NCBI GenBank assembly: GCA_035578175.1
Contig: JAQMRL010000010.1
Location: forward strand, 32,170,784 to 32,234,783
Length of the DNA: 64,000 bases
Origin: Catonia carolina
Lineage: Eukaryota > Arthropoda > Insecta > Hemiptera > Achilidae
Direction of reading: 5' to 3'
Shown here: in pieces, positions 9,256 through 22,048 of the stretch
How the letters are laid out: each line of letters opens with the position of its first letter
Position numbering within the stretch: position 1 is the first letter of the stretch
Program-made: the position numbers and the translations under genes
The notes under the pieces: model-generated
What the model saw: the letters and a program-made list of their open reading frames with translations, nothing else
Databases searched by the model: none
Told to the model about the DNA's origin: nothing

Positions 9256-12200
9256 CTTAACCATTTACACAATAATTTTTCGGTTTTCTAGTTTTAATAA
9301 TAATATTATACAAATTTATTTTATGACATACTTGCGTTAGAATTACTCAATCTCGCAAAATTAATTTCTTCAAACCTTCAAACTTGAAACCCAATCTAGG
9401 CTCCCAAATTTTTTACGAATCCGAAAACTGTTTGTTCCTATCGCTTGTAGTTTCTGTCATCTGGGCATGACGGTCAGATGGACAAAACAAAATGATAATT
9501 TTTTAAAAAATTGCCACTAATATTCACTCGACTGATCATACTATGGTCTAAAAATATAAATTTTTCCACACATCAAAATTTTGAAATGTGAATAAAATAC
9601 AGGGGGTGATATCAGCCCATTTAATTCTACCTAATACAAGATCAGTGTAGTGAAAATGAATAAAAAAATTATTAATAAAACAACAATAGTGATAATGTAT
9701 ATTATTTATATTTAAGAAATGCTACATTTATTGTCATATTGCAAACACAACAAGACATATTCAAAAATACAATAATCTCATATACATGATAAATATTTAA
9801 ATCATCCCAACCATACAAAAATAAAATACACAGGTAAAACATTTTCTAAACTTAAGGAAACTTAAGGAAATTATGTACAAAAACTAAATACAGTATGTAG
9901 TTATAATATTAAGTAATTTATTTATAACAAATTGATTGATATGGGTGGTTAACTAATTATGTTCACAAAACTATTCTGTTGAAATGTTTCTTGTAGCCAT
10001 AAAATATAACAAAGTGCATTCTGTTCTTATAATTACAATAAAATTCATACAATATAAATGCACATTAATAAACAATTTTTTGTAATATGTAGCGATTTTG
10101 TGAATAACAACAAGATAAAATAGTCAGAAGATTTTAAAAACGCCACAAAAATAGTTGAAAATAAATTTTTACCATGTTAAAACATATTTTAATTGCATTT
10201 TAAGCTGTAAAATGATAGAAATTGTCAGAATAATTTACTACAGAGTATATATTTCTATGTAAAATTTTTAGTAATTTTTTTGGACCAAATGACTCTAAAA
10301 TTGCATCATAGGCCTAAAAAATAGTAAATATTTCATTTTAGTCTGGTGAAAACCGCAGTAGAAACTACAAAAATTGTTAAAATAATTATTCCAGGGTACC
10401 TATTTCAATGTAAATTTTTTTTGTTAATTAAATAACCATAAAGGTGCAATCTAGGGCCCAACAATACTCAAAAATAGTGGAAAATACTATTTTTGACCAT
10501 GGTCCAACAATTAAATATAAAAGTCAAAATTTTCATTCCCATCCGATTCTAATTTTTCACAAGTTTTAAAATTTTAATCATAGTCATAACAACCTTAAAA
10601 ATTTCAATGAACAGGTACTTGGGTCAACTGCCTTCAAGGAAATTTTTCAGATTTTTCAACAACCCTATAACAAGAGAGAGAAAATACCCAAAACCATGTA
10701 TTTTTTTACCCCTGGTGGGCAGAAGAGGTGGTATTGGTAAGTTATTCATGCGTACCTTAATGTTTTAACCAAAAAGACTTAATATTGTTGGGAAAAATTG
10801 AAAATTTGTGACATGAAATTTTGATATTCTTTATTAGAGGTACACCCTTGCAATAAACACATTAATCAACAAAATAGATTACTGTTTAGTTTTCATAAAA
10901 AATTGGAGCAAAAGATAATAAGATTCTTACAGAATTAATAATGCTGATAGTATCAAAACATTATTTGTTATTTAAACAAATTAGTAGGCCTGTTTTATAA
11001 TTAATACTTATTAAAGGTCGGAAATTATCAATTTTTGCTATTTTAAAATTTCCTAACTTGTATTCAATAATTCTTAACAATTTTTTTTACACGAAGTTAA
11101 ACTCACATTATTGTTTAAAAAATAATAAACGTTATTAAATTACATACTGCAGTTGTTTGTCCTAAAATGATAAAGGAAAATTACTTGAAATGTAACTAAA
11201 CAGTTATATTAAAAATTCAAAGCAGAATTCGGTGAAATTTGTTTGAACCAAATTTTTTGACTTTTCTTAATCATGCTAAATATAAACAAAAATTACACTT
11301 TAATTTGATACATTAATTAATATTTTAAAATATAACATTGTTCAAAGCTGCAACAGTTAACATCTAGTGCAAACGACCACTTTTATTCTTACAAATTTAT
11401 GTTCACTGTACAATCTACAATCAACATTTATAACTACTTTAAAACATGTTTTCGGTTTTGAAAAGAATATGGTTGAGAACTGCCTACATTAAAGTGCTGA
11501 TATTACGACTAGAATAAGTATCTAGAAAGAATTACAAGAAAACTAAACATTTTAACATTAACTGAATAAATAGAATATTGCTATTGACATTTAATCCTGG
11601 AAAAGGAAATACTAAAGTAAGGAGTTAATAATATAATATGGAAAGGTAAAAAAGTTACCAAAATTTAGATGGGAAAAATAACCGCTCAAAATTACCATTT
11701 AAGCTAACTAAATTGACAGCCGTTTAGTCTAATCTCTAAATTAACGAGTTATCAAGTTGTATTCCCAACTTAAAACTTGTACAATAAAATGAGCAAATAA
11801 GGAGGTGCATCTTTTCAAAATATTAAATTTCAAAAAAAATAATGGCATTACTGAAGGTCACACTTATAGCTTTTCACAGAAAAATCCAGTTATTCACTCT
11901 AAAAAAAAGAAATTAAATAAAAACTCTATTTTCAAATTATTATTTAAATCACAAAACTTTTTATCAGATACCTGAAGAACAGAATAAACAAAAACTACCT
12001 GCCTTTGCAGGCTGACTGAACATATTGTTAGCTATTGATTAGGTGTCTTTAAAAAAATATACACACAGTTTTCCCATAAAATTCTGGTAATTTTTAAATA
12101 CCTGCAAAAAAAATCCTCTACCTAAACACCAATTTAATTCTATTGTAAAAATATTTAATTTTTCATTGACATGCTACAGCTGCTATATCACTTTATTTTT

Positions 12201-12831
12201 ATTTATTTTTAAATATAACCCTACTTTCTAAGATTGTATGATTGTTAAGGACTAAATTTATTAATGTATAATTATTTTAAATAAGAATTCAGCTGAAGAA
12301 TCAGATGATTTTGAATAGCCAATAAGAATTGACTGGTCTATCGTCCGATCCGATCAGTTAGAACTCGCGCCAATCTATCTTTGCAAACCATGACAGTGGT
12401 TGTAAAATCACTGGTCTTCTGGTCTCGTTTATAACCCCAATCTACTCAAGTAAACTATGCTACTTGTACTTGCTACTTTAGTAAACCATGCTATTTATAA
12501 TGTGCATAAACTAATATACGAGATTGTACTAAATGTGTGTGCACTAAGTCTGTGTACTCTACACACTTCAGAATTCGCCACCTATGCCACCTAATTTCAC
12601 AGAATCAATCCCTGCTTTTTTCACTAGCCAGCGAGGTAACCACCATACCACAAAACATCTTTTGTTAAGAGCTATTTAGCTTTTTATTGATCTAGGTTTT
12701 TTTTATATGTCTATTACCATCCTATGAGAGGTCAATGTTGTGTGCAGCTCGTTTAGCAGTTATAGGGCCAGTAACCCTTATATTACGTCATACATTATTT
12801 TAAAAAAACTATGTAAAAAAATAATAAAAAA
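9256..12831. other. Intergenic AT-rich DNA, no gene seen
   Basis: No open frame with a recognisable domain was found. The stretch is very AT-rich. A diverged direct repeat of about 60 bp is visible (10208-10275 against 10368-10428, AATAATTTACTACAGAGTAT against AATAATTATTCCAGGGTACC). Nothing else could be assigned. Confidence 0.5.
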
Positions 12832-13750
12832 TCTGGTGTGAAACACTCACACAACTTTCTCTTGCCAATGCACATAATTAACAATATAACCTAACATTAG
12901 TAATAAAACATTAGAAATAAACAAAAACCTAACCTCAACAAACATAACCTAATTTTAATCATGAGTGAAAGACGCAAAATTTAAAATCAACCTCAATTTG
13001 GCTTAGAAATACGGAAAATCACTCTTTAACGCTAAATAAGGCTCTGTAGAGAAAAATGCTACAAATAAAAGTTGTAGATCTTTTAATATTCTATAAATTT
13101 GATAATACACTTTTGTTGTAAAATGCATACTAAGGCCGAAATCTTAAAAAAATCGATTTTTCACACGTTTTCATGAGAAAAAAACAGAAAATCGCTTATT
13201 ACCGCTAAACTGTGCATTATACAAAAAAATGTTTGAAATAACAGTTAGAGGATTTAAAATTCTCTACATTTTTTATTGTATAAATTTTTGCACTAAAATG
13301 CATATTAACGTCGCAATCTTAAAAAAACAATTTCTTAACGTGAAAACAGCCTCACCAAGAATTTCGGCAAACATGATGCCTACCCTTTCTTGTAGAGAAT
13401 TAAAAATTTAGTAAACCAGGCGATTTTAAAAAAAATCGTAGGACCAGTTTTTGAGAAAATCGCAAAAGTGAAAAATTACACGAATAAACTACTACTTCCG
13501 GTTGACCGATTTTGATGAAAATGTTCATGTCAGGTCCGGTAGTAGTATGTAACTTAAGTTTCAAGTTTCAAGCTCGTACGATGTTTCGTTCTTGAGATAT
13601 TTTGTATACACACAGACCAATCGCTAAAAACATGTTTTTTTGGGTTAAGGAGGTCTGAAAACGTGTAGATCCGGTGAAAACTCGATTTCGAAAAATCGAC
13701 ATGAAAACAATACTTTCCTTCCTAAATATTCATATAGGCAAGCGAAAGTA
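12832..13750. mobile_element. TCTGG repeat, copy B (full length)
   Basis: Full-length copy of about 920 bp. Left end TCTGGTGTGAAACACTCACA then ACTTTCTCTTGCC; right end CATATAGGCAAGCGAAAGTA. Internal landmarks shared with other copies include CTACTACTTCCGGTTGACCG (about 13485), ACATGTTTTTTTGGGTT and GGTCTGAAAACGTGTAGATC. No coding capacity. Intergenic. Confidence 0.82.
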
Positions 13751-14726
13751 AAAATATAAAAAAATGAGTGATATAGCTGTAACATGTCGGTGGAAAATTT
13801 AATATTTTTACAATATGATTGAATATCAGGCCGCAGGATGCATGATAAAAATTTATTTATTATTACCAATTAAATTACTGATCAGATATTTGGCTTACTT
13901 CAAACAATTTATTATAATATAATCCATTACTAAAGATAATTACAGACAACATGGCACAGTTAACACACAGTAAAATAACAATTCTGTAAAATATTAAAGT
14001 AGTTAGTTAATTTTATTAAAGGGAACACATAATGTGGAGCACCATGATAAAAGTATGCTTTATCATTTTGACAAATTAAAAACGAGTTATTCAATTCACA
14101 AGAATTTTAGATATTAAATTTCACAACCAAACGAATTAAAAATTTTAATATTTATTTTATTCAGTTAACATATTTTTCAAATAGTAGATGTCTTTTTCAG
14201 AGAACACAAAAATTTTGATATATTAAATCCTGAGGTATTAATAAACAAAGATATGTTTTGTAAAGAAGTTTTAATAAAATGAACAAATATTTACTGAAAA
14301 AGTCAATCAAATAAGCAAAGCATGAAAAAAAATTTTACTTTAATTGCATTATTTGAAAACACTCACTAATTTTTTATCAATTCAATAAATAATCACAGAA
14401 ATAATATTTTTCTTTTATAATCATAATATTATTAACAACATAATACATGTTTTAATAAATATTGATAAAACTTAGTAATGCTTTTTTTAATTAAAATACT
14501 TAAAATTTGTATTATTTACACTAACCATGGCATAATTATTTCAATAATAATCCATTAAAAAATAATGTTATATAATTTAAAAAATAATCATACATTATAC
14601 AATAAAATCGAAGAACACTTCACAAAGGCATATACAATCAAGGCAAAGGTGTTCTGTACTTACAACACATCTTTATTTTAATGCATAAAAAATTGCCCAG
14701 TACTCATTACATTCATGGTATATAAT

Positions 14727-15892
14727 GGGTGGCAATTTTTAAAATCGTCATCTATTAATTTCATTTTGTCGGTCCATCACATCCAGATGTTAGAAACTAC
14801 ATAAGATAATAATAAACGGTTTTTGGATTCGTAATTTACACAATTTCTGCTATCTAGGGAGTAAAATAACAAAGGATGGCACAAGTGATATCAAATGTAG
14901 AACTGCTCAAGCTAGAAAACCCTTCGAAATAAAACACAGCTTACTGACTACTAACATTGATTTACAGATTAGGAAAAATTTCTTAAAACATTATATTTGG
15001 AGTGCAGCATTATACGGGAGTGAAACATGAGTGATAGGGGCTGTAGAAAAGAAGAGGATAGAAGCTTTTGAAATGTGGTGTTATAGGAAAATGTTAAAGA
15101 TTAGGTGGGTGGACAAAATAAGTAATTTAGACCTTAGGCGAGTGGATAAAAAAAGAAGTGGAAGCACCTTACCAGAAGAAGGGGCTAGTGGGGCATATCT
15201 TACGACATCCAGGTATTGGGCTATCAATAATGGAGGGTAATATAGAGGGAGTAAATTGTAGGAGGAGGCAAAGATTAGAATATTTATGGCAAATTACAAA
15301 AGATGTAGGGTGTTACAGGTATGTAGATATGAAACAACTTGTGCAAGATAGAACAGCTTGGAGAACTGCATCAAACCAGTTGAGAGACTGATTACAAAAA
15401 AAACAAAATTTACACAAAATGTTAGTGGGCCTAAATTGGGTTTGAAGTTCCGGTTTTGACTGGAAGTGGCCCAAAACCAGAAGTCAAGAAATCAAAGTCA
15501 GAAACAACAAGAGATAACAACAAACAGTTTTCGGATTTGTTATCTACACAAAAAGTTAATGGGCCTAAATTAGGTTTGAAGTTCCGGTTTCGACCGGAAT
15601 CTGCCCAAAACCAGAAGTCAAGAAATCAAATTAGAAATTTGGAAACAAAAATAATATCATTTGATTCATCTTAAAGACAGGAAACATGAATCATTGGGTT
15701 TGAAGTTCCAGTATTGACCAGATGACCCAAAACCAGAAGTCAAGAAATCAAAGTCGGAATTTGAAAACAAAACTAGTCATTCAATTCCTCTTATAAAGTA
15801 GATATAAAAAATCACTAACGATGTTTGGCATACCTCAAAGGTAAGCCTTTTTAAAAATTGCCACCAGCCATGAGACGCATTGTCTCATGAAA
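14727..15892. mobile_element. Non-autonomous element with internal tandem repeats, copy 1 (split by a LINE)
   Basis: Starts with GGGTGGCAATTTTTAAAA and carries the inverted TTTTTAAAAATTGCCACC near 15848-15864, then a terminal hairpin CATGAGACGCATTGTCTCATG. Three diverged units of about 125 bp follow each other from 15427 to 15760, each with TTTGAAGTTCCGGTTTYGAC and AAAACCAGAAGTCAAGAAAT. A second copy without the LINE insertion is at 62663-63160. The superfamily is unknown. Confidence 0.65.
14844..15406 (+). mobile_element. 5'-truncated RTE-like LINE with 11-bp target duplication
   Basis: Encodes, with a stop and a frameshift, the last ~185 residues of the same polyprotein as the LINE at 55084-58448: FCYLGSKITKDG, LTTNIDLQIRKNFLKHY, AFEMWCYRKMLKIRWVDKIS and VGHILRHPG, ending ASNQLRD. 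Its tail is ATTACAAAAAAAACAAA. Perfect flanking copies of AATTTACACAA lie at 14833-14843 and 15407-15417, the same duplication length as at the 55-kb copy. It split the tandem-repeat element around it. Confidence 0.88.
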
Positions 15893-17797
15893 CTTTTTTT
15901 TTAATAACAATCAAGTACGCTGAATTTCAACAAGGTAGTAGGTTAATCCAACAATTTAGCACAATTCATTTTATGAAAAATCATACCCAGGACAGAGCAG
16001 CATGAAAAATTGTCTATTTTCAAATCAAATATATAAATTTCGATACTAAATATTCCATTTTCTTTACACACATAAAAATTTTCATATTTGTCATATTTCA
16101 TAAAAAAATCAATAATTTTTCAACATAAATTTTTTATTTTGAACTTTTCAACAATTTTTCTTTACACACAAATATATTTCATTAAAAAAAATCAAAAAAA
16201 TTTCAACAATAACCTGTACATAATTATGAAGTTTAAGAGATACTGGGCAAAAGTCTGTTGAAAATTACCAGGATTAATCCATCACCTTTTTTAATGTAAA
16301 ACAAAACATGTATATTGTAGCTAATGTAACATGTGTATTATTATAGTGCTAGTAAAATCAAACATGTTTAAAGTCACTAGCACTTAAACTCAACTAGCTG
16401 CTAGTTGTTTGTTGCCATAACACTAGAACTAGCAGCTAGCAAACTAGCGTCATGGAAATAAGCCTTAAGATTCTAGTTGATAAAAAAAACTTAGGCCTAA
16501 CACGAATGTACGCCATTGTTTTTAAACAACCAAAAATATACATTTTCTGTCCAAGCAGAACCATTCTTACCACAACATTCAGCACTATGGACGCGTATAT
16601 GAATCTCTCGAACCTTCCTGCAGACCTAAGGACTAATTTATGTGTCTGAATATGACATCTTATATGTCTGTAGGCCAGCAGGAAGGTTTGTATATGCATC
16701 GGTAGCGCTTAATATTTAAAAAATCCAGATAAATTTTCAACAAACTTTTTTTTCACAAACACATATTACATTATTTCTGTAACATTTATACACTGAAAAT
16801 TTATAAATTATGTATGTACAAATACATAATACATTAGAATGTAAACACAAATTACACATAATATGCATAATATCAGATATTACTTTACAATTAAGTTACA
16901 ATGCTTACAAATATTATTATGTTCACATATAAAGAAACAATAACAAAATTTTACACAATTTTAAAGTATGTAAGAAATTATTTACATTACAAATGTAATA
17001 TTAAAAGCATAGTGATGTTATTGTTAAAATAGATATGTATATTTAAATACTACTTTCTAATTAAATTTCAAATTGTATATGTTACATTTAGTAGAATATA
17101 ATATCTTGTTTTTCTCAAAATTAATATTGTTTGGTTATAAGTATCTTTCAAGCAAGAAAAGATCTATAGAGAGGTAGGCATTTTTGTAAATATGAGAAAA
17201 TATATTAGCAATTTGCATATGGTAGCTTCTATTGCAGACAAACTAAAAACATTACTATTCTTGTTTAGTTTTATGATTTTTAATAGTTTTAGTGAGCATT
17301 CTTTTTTTGTTTGTGCGGTCTGTCACAAATTAGATTTACAACATTTAGCTGATAATGTATTCAACAGGTTGAAATTTTCTGAATGCCAATAAATAGAAGT
17401 TCCTTAGGACCTTTTTATGCAAGCGATTAGTGTCATGTGTAAACATACGATAAGAATGTCATTTCAAAAGAGTTTAGGGGAGGTGAATTTAAACAGTGAT
17501 TGGCAATATGCCAATACTAGATTGTGATAGCTCCTGTTGTGAAATGAAACAAGATAACAATCTGCTGCCCGTGGCAGAGCAGTTGGCAGCATTACTGCGA
17601 CTTGACTAACTCATACAGCTGTTAAAGGCATATACTGTCTACCATATAAGTACCCTCTCCGTGCGACTTTTTTTCCACTGCGTTTTATAAAGTGATGCAA
17701 CTTGTTTTAGATTACAGAGTGGAAAATTTTACTTACTTACTTTACGGCGAAGTTCCTACGGATGATCCGCTTCTTGTATACCAAAATGTCATCAATC
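15893..17797. other. Intergenic AT-rich DNA, no gene seen
   Basis: No gene was recognised. Around 16360-16450 several short palindromes of the type AACTAGCTGCTAGTT and CTAGCAGCTAGC cluster, without clear element ends. The rest is simple AT-rich sequence. Confidence 0.45.
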
Positions 17798-18185
17798 TCA
17801 ATCCCACCAGTCCTCCTCTGTCATTTGCCTCTTCTCCATTGTGGACCTGATTTCCTGCACCCAAGTACATTGCAGCCTTCCTCTTCTACGCCAACTTGAA
17901 AGACAGTACTCCAAGAGTCTCCTCAGCCATCTATGCCTCTCCATCCTCTGAACATGACCATACCACACCAACTGCCTTATTTCACTGTCCTCCATTATTA
18001 CACTGCCACAACCTATCCTCCCCTTGACTTCCTCGTTTCTTACCATATCCATCCCGGAGATCCGACATGAGTGCCTGAAGCAATCCATCTCTAAAATCCT
18101 CAATTTGTCCTAACTTCTTCTATCCAGAGTCCAAGCCTCACAACCACACAACATAATAGGCTTCACTACAGTATTACACCAAAAA
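17798..18185 (-). pseudogene. LINE C-terminal fragment
   Basis: The minus strand encodes KPIMLCGCEAWTLDRRS, a stop, then MDCFRHSCRISGMDMVRNEE, IRQLVWYGHVQRMERHRW, LEYCLSSWRRRGRLQCTW and MTEEDWWD. This is the usual C-terminal layout of insect LINE polyproteins (CEAW, C.RRSCRISR, WYGHVQRM, GRP..TW). It is 5'-truncated and carries a stop. It differs from the RTE-like copies at 15 and 55 kb. Confidence 0.75.
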
Positions 18186-19036
18186 CAGGTAAGTACCAAA
18201 AATGAGCCTCGGATATTGGACAGGAATACACGGAAAATTGTACATGTGACTTAAAATCAAATAGTTAAATTTTTTAACACATGACATGAATCATACGCAT
18301 AAAAGGTAGTTACAGAAACATAATCATTTTTCTAAGTAACATTTTAAGAATGTTAAAATAATCAACAACTCTTCAAAGGCCAACACGTAAAATCTATGAC
18401 ATTAAGTATCGATCATGCCTTATAAAAATAATTCTCAAATTTTTATCTTCCAAAAACTCTCAAAAAACACTGACCTGACCGAGAACGCTATATCTTAAAT
18501 ACCAATACTATATCCTACAGGAGTATTTTTTTAACTTATTAAAAATATGTTCAATAATTGAAAACTATTAATAAATACATTAGCACCTAATGTTTAAGTT
18601 ATGAAAAAAATAATGTATGATTAGGAATATTAAAACAGTATTAAATATGCTTGTTAATCATTTAAATATTTGTACATCTACTTTCACAAAAAAAATGTAA
18701 TTTAATACAACAAATATAAAGCTATTTCGTATGAATTTTCAAATTTCCAATACTGCAAACAAAATATTTTTAAATATTTAAGAAAATTATCCAAAACCCA
18801 AGTTAAAAAAAGGAAACATTGCCTGAAAAATTTTAAACGTCATAAAAACAAAAAATATAAAACTATATGTTTACTGTATATATTAAAATCAGTCATTAAA
18901 GAAAAATGTTTGAGGTAAAAGAAAAATATCAGAGGTGAAGGAAGAATAGAATTCTTCAGTCAGATCTACTAGGTAGATCTAACGTAGAAATAAAATTTGG
19001 AATATTTTGAAAAATAAAATCACAATTTCATTTATA

Positions 19037-19751
19037 CCGGGTGTTTAAACAAAACACCTTAGCATGCACTTCATTTTCATATTCTACATACCAAAACAAA
19101 CCAAATATTTCATATAAAAAAATGTCTATTAACCCTTCATTCTTATTTTATGTCATTTTGTATTTTTCAGGAAAACCATTATGACACAGCCATTATGATA
19201 TAAAACCATATGATGTAGTGAAAATTTAGTTGTTTAATTTTCTGGCTGGTTTCACCTTTTCCAGGAAAAAAAGAAATTTAAAATGAAAAATGACATTTTA
19301 ATTTCTTTATTACTGGAGAAAATAAAACCAGCCAGAAAATTAAGCAACCTAATTTTCGCTATATATCGGTTGTTTACCGTACGATTTTAAAAACTGAAAT
19401 ATATTTTTGTTCATAACAATAAGCTTAACATTACAGATCATGTAAAGCCTTTCCCACAAAACAATGGTTTTTGAGAAAAACGGATTTGAAAATTTTATTT
19501 GGCAGTCATTTTGAAAAATATGAAAATGCATGGATCATATTTTTTAATTTTTTAGAGTACATAGATTCAAATATTTGTACCAAATTTCAATCCTTTCCCA
19601 TGATATAATGGTTTTCACGAAAAATACAAAATGGCAGATAGAATGAAAACAAAGAGTTAATCAATATTTTTCTATATATGAAATATTTTCTTTGTTTTGG
19701 TATACAGAACACAAAAATGAAGTATGCACTAAAGTGTTTTGAAACAACCGG
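19037..19751. mobile_element. Foldback/MITE element with long inverted arms
   Basis: The ends CCGGGTGTTTAAACAAAACA and GAAACAACCGG are inverted copies flanked on both sides by TA. Inverted similarity extends about 150 bp inward (TACCAAAACAAA, ATTTCATATA, CATTTTGTATTTTTC, GAAAACCATTAT). A second, inner inverted pair (AATTTTCTGGCTGGTTT near 19238 with AAACCAGCCAGAAAATTAAG near 19328) closes a hairpin. Non-coding; a TA target duplication suggests mobilisation by a Tc1/mariner-type transposase. Confidence 0.75.
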
Positions 19752-20713
19752 TATAGTTTTGAAAGATTACTGCAGTAAATATGTATTAAATTAAGACGTA
19801 ATAAATTACGTTACAAGAAGAATATTATAACTACAAATAAAACCCTGTACACTCCATAATAAAATACAGCAATATTCAAATAGCATGACAAAATGTTTTT
19901 GTAATTTTAAGAAATTTTAATCAAATACTATCTTCTTCATTAATTTACCCTTCTGTCTAAAAACATCAGGCCCATTTTACTTGTCATGCTATTTAAATAT
20001 TATCTTTATTTATAAACATTAAAAAATTGTACTAATAAAATTATATATAAATAAATAAAAAATGTATTGAAACTTAAATGAGTATTATGTTAAATTATAA
20101 TAAATAATGTACTATACAAATACAAAATAAATTTTAAAAAGTAAAAAAATACTATATACAAAATAAATAATAATAATAAAGAAATCAAAACAAAAATACA
20201 TCGAAAAATTTGAGTATTTAAATCACAGATTGTTTTAAAATATAGGAAACACAGATCACTTTTAAAAAAAATTAATTATAATTTTTATAATAAAAAAAGA
20301 AAGAGTTAAAGCATTCAATTATTAATGCTGTTATTAAATACATTAAACAACTTAAAGTAATTAATTTGCTCTCAAATTATATTTCATGTACTTCAATAAA
20401 ATAAAAAATTACGTACTGAAAATTTAACTCTCTAACACATGCATCGGAATGTAATAACATTATCGTTTAAGTAAGTAATAACAGATATTACAAAAAATGT
20501 ATTCAAAGTAACAAAAATTTAAATAACTGTCTATTATACACACATAGAAATAACCATTCAAAACAATTTTAGGTTAGAAAAATTTTAATGAATAATTTAA
20601 GTACCAACAGCAACTAGAAATAAAAATTAAGATACTTCTGATAACAAAAAATATGAAACAAATGTGACAGAGAGTTAATTAAGTAATATTTACTTAAATA
20701 CAAAGTTATACTA
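19752..20713. other. Intergenic AT-rich DNA, no gene seen
   Basis: Very AT-rich sequence before the mariner element. No open frame, repeat end or RNA gene was recognised. Confidence 0.45.
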
Positions 20714-22048
20714 CGAGGGCTATTCAGAAAGTAGATTACGTTTTGGAATAAAAAAATAACAAATTACAGAAAAAAAAATTTATTATGTACATCTGAAAGA
20801 GCAACTTAAACACTACTTTTCTACATAGTCACCATACAAATTGAGGCACTTGTCGTAGCGGTGAACAAGTTTTGAAATGCCTTCATCGTAAAATTCAGCC
20901 GCCTGAGATGTCAGCCAGTTAGTCACGCCCGCCTGCAGTTCCACGTCGTCATCAAAACGTTGTGTTGCAAGCCAGTTCTTCATCTTTGGAAACAAGTGGA
21001 AGTCGCTGGGTGCAAGGTCGGGACTATAAGCCGGATGAGGAAAAATCTCCCATTTGAATCCATTAAGGACACCTTGAGTGCGATTTGCCGTATGAGGTCT
21101 GGCATTGTCATGCAAAAACAAAATTTTGTTCGTCAGCTTTCCCCGACGTTTGTTTTGAATCGCTCTTCTTAAGTTTTGCAACGTTTGACAATACCTCTCA
21201 GAGTTGATTGTTGTACCACGCTCCAAAAAATCGATAAGAATAACACCTTTCCTATCCCAAAAAACAGTCGCCATAATCTTCCTTGCAGACAATGTTTGGA
21301 GACATTTTCTTGGTTTTTTAGGGGAATGTGTGTGTCCCCACTCCATAGACTGTAATTTTGTCTCGCAGGTAACATGTTTTACCCACGTCTCGTCTCCCGT
21401 TACGATTCGGTCAAGAAATGACTCACCAGCTTTGTCGTAACCATCAAGAAATGTTAATGATGCAGCCATGCGCTGATCCTTGTGGTCTTCTGTAAGGAGT
21501 TTTGGCACCCATCTTGCACAGAATTTGTGGTAGCCTAGCTTTTGTGTAACAATCTCGTACAGCAAAGTTCTTGAAAATTGTGGGAAACAAAGGGAAAGCT
21601 CCGTTATTGTGAAACGGCGGTTTTCACGCACCTTTTCATTGACTTTCTCAGTCAGTTCATCAGTCACAATGCTCGGTCGACCACTCTTCTCTTCGTCATG
21701 GACATTAGTTCGGCCATTCTTAAAGCGAATGCACCACTGACGAACTCCACCTTCAGTGATAATGTCATTTCCATACACTGCACACAGTTTCCGGTAAATT
21801 TCTATTGGTTTATGGTTGCTTGCCAACAAAAACCTTATCACAGATCGTACTTCACAACTCGCGGGATTTGCGATTGCAGCACACATTTCAAAAGCTTATA
21901 AAAACGGAACGAGCAGCGCGATCACCCTCTCACTAGCACGGCTGGATAGCCACTGAATGGCAGAACGCCCACATACCAAAATGTCCGCGATTGCCCCGCC
22001 CCTTGCGGCAACAGACGAAAACGTAATCTACTTTCTGAATAGCCCTCG
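20714..22048 (-). mobile_element. Intact mariner transposon
   Basis: A 1335-bp element with inverted ends of about 31 bp, CGAGGGCTATTCAGAAAGTA continuing as GATTACGTTTT at 20714 and its complement ending at 22048, flanked by TA on both sides (20712-20713 and 22049-22050). Length, ends and TA duplication are those of a complete mariner, and it holds an uninterrupted transposase gene on the minus strand. Intergenic, between TMEM223 and Vang. Confidence 0.95.
20813..21886 (-). CDS. Mariner transposase (D,D34D), apparently intact
   Basis: A 357-residue uninterrupted transposase. The N-terminal ~115 residues form the paired helix-turn-helix DNA-binding region (GGVRQWCIRFKNGRTNVHDE, SGRPSIV). The catalytic domain shows the first Asp in IVTGDETWV, the second in FLHDNARPHTA and the third in YSPDLAPSDFHLFP; 34 residues separate the last two, the mariner D,D34D spacing. 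The WVPKLLTEDHK linker is present. The start ATG at 21886 gives the usual family length (about 345-360). No stop or frameshift is seen, so it may be active or recently so. It would cut and paste its own element at TA sites in the nucleus. Confidence 0.95.
   Translation of the reverse strand: MCAAIANPASCEVRSVIRFLLASNHKPIEIYRKLCAVYGNDIITEGGVRQWCIRFKNGRTNVHDEEKSGRPSIVTDELTEKVNEKVRENRRFTITELSLCFPQFSRTLLYEIVTQKLGYHKFCARWVPKLLTEDHKDQRMAASLTFLDGYDKAGESFLDRIVTGDETWVKHVTCETKLQSMEWGHTHSPKKPRKCLQTLSARKIMATVFWDRKGVILIDFLERGTTINSERYCQTLQNLRRAIQNKRRGKLTNKILFLHDNARPHTANRTQGVLNGFKWEIFPHPAYSPDLAPSDFHLFPKMKNWLATQRFDDDVELQAGVTNWLTSQAAEFYDEGISKLVHRYDKCLNLYGDYVEK

Noticed and set aside
16370..16450. Cluster of CTAG palindromes as an origin or recombination site
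   Set aside because: Short self-complementary words without consistent spacing or a second copy; nothing supports a function.
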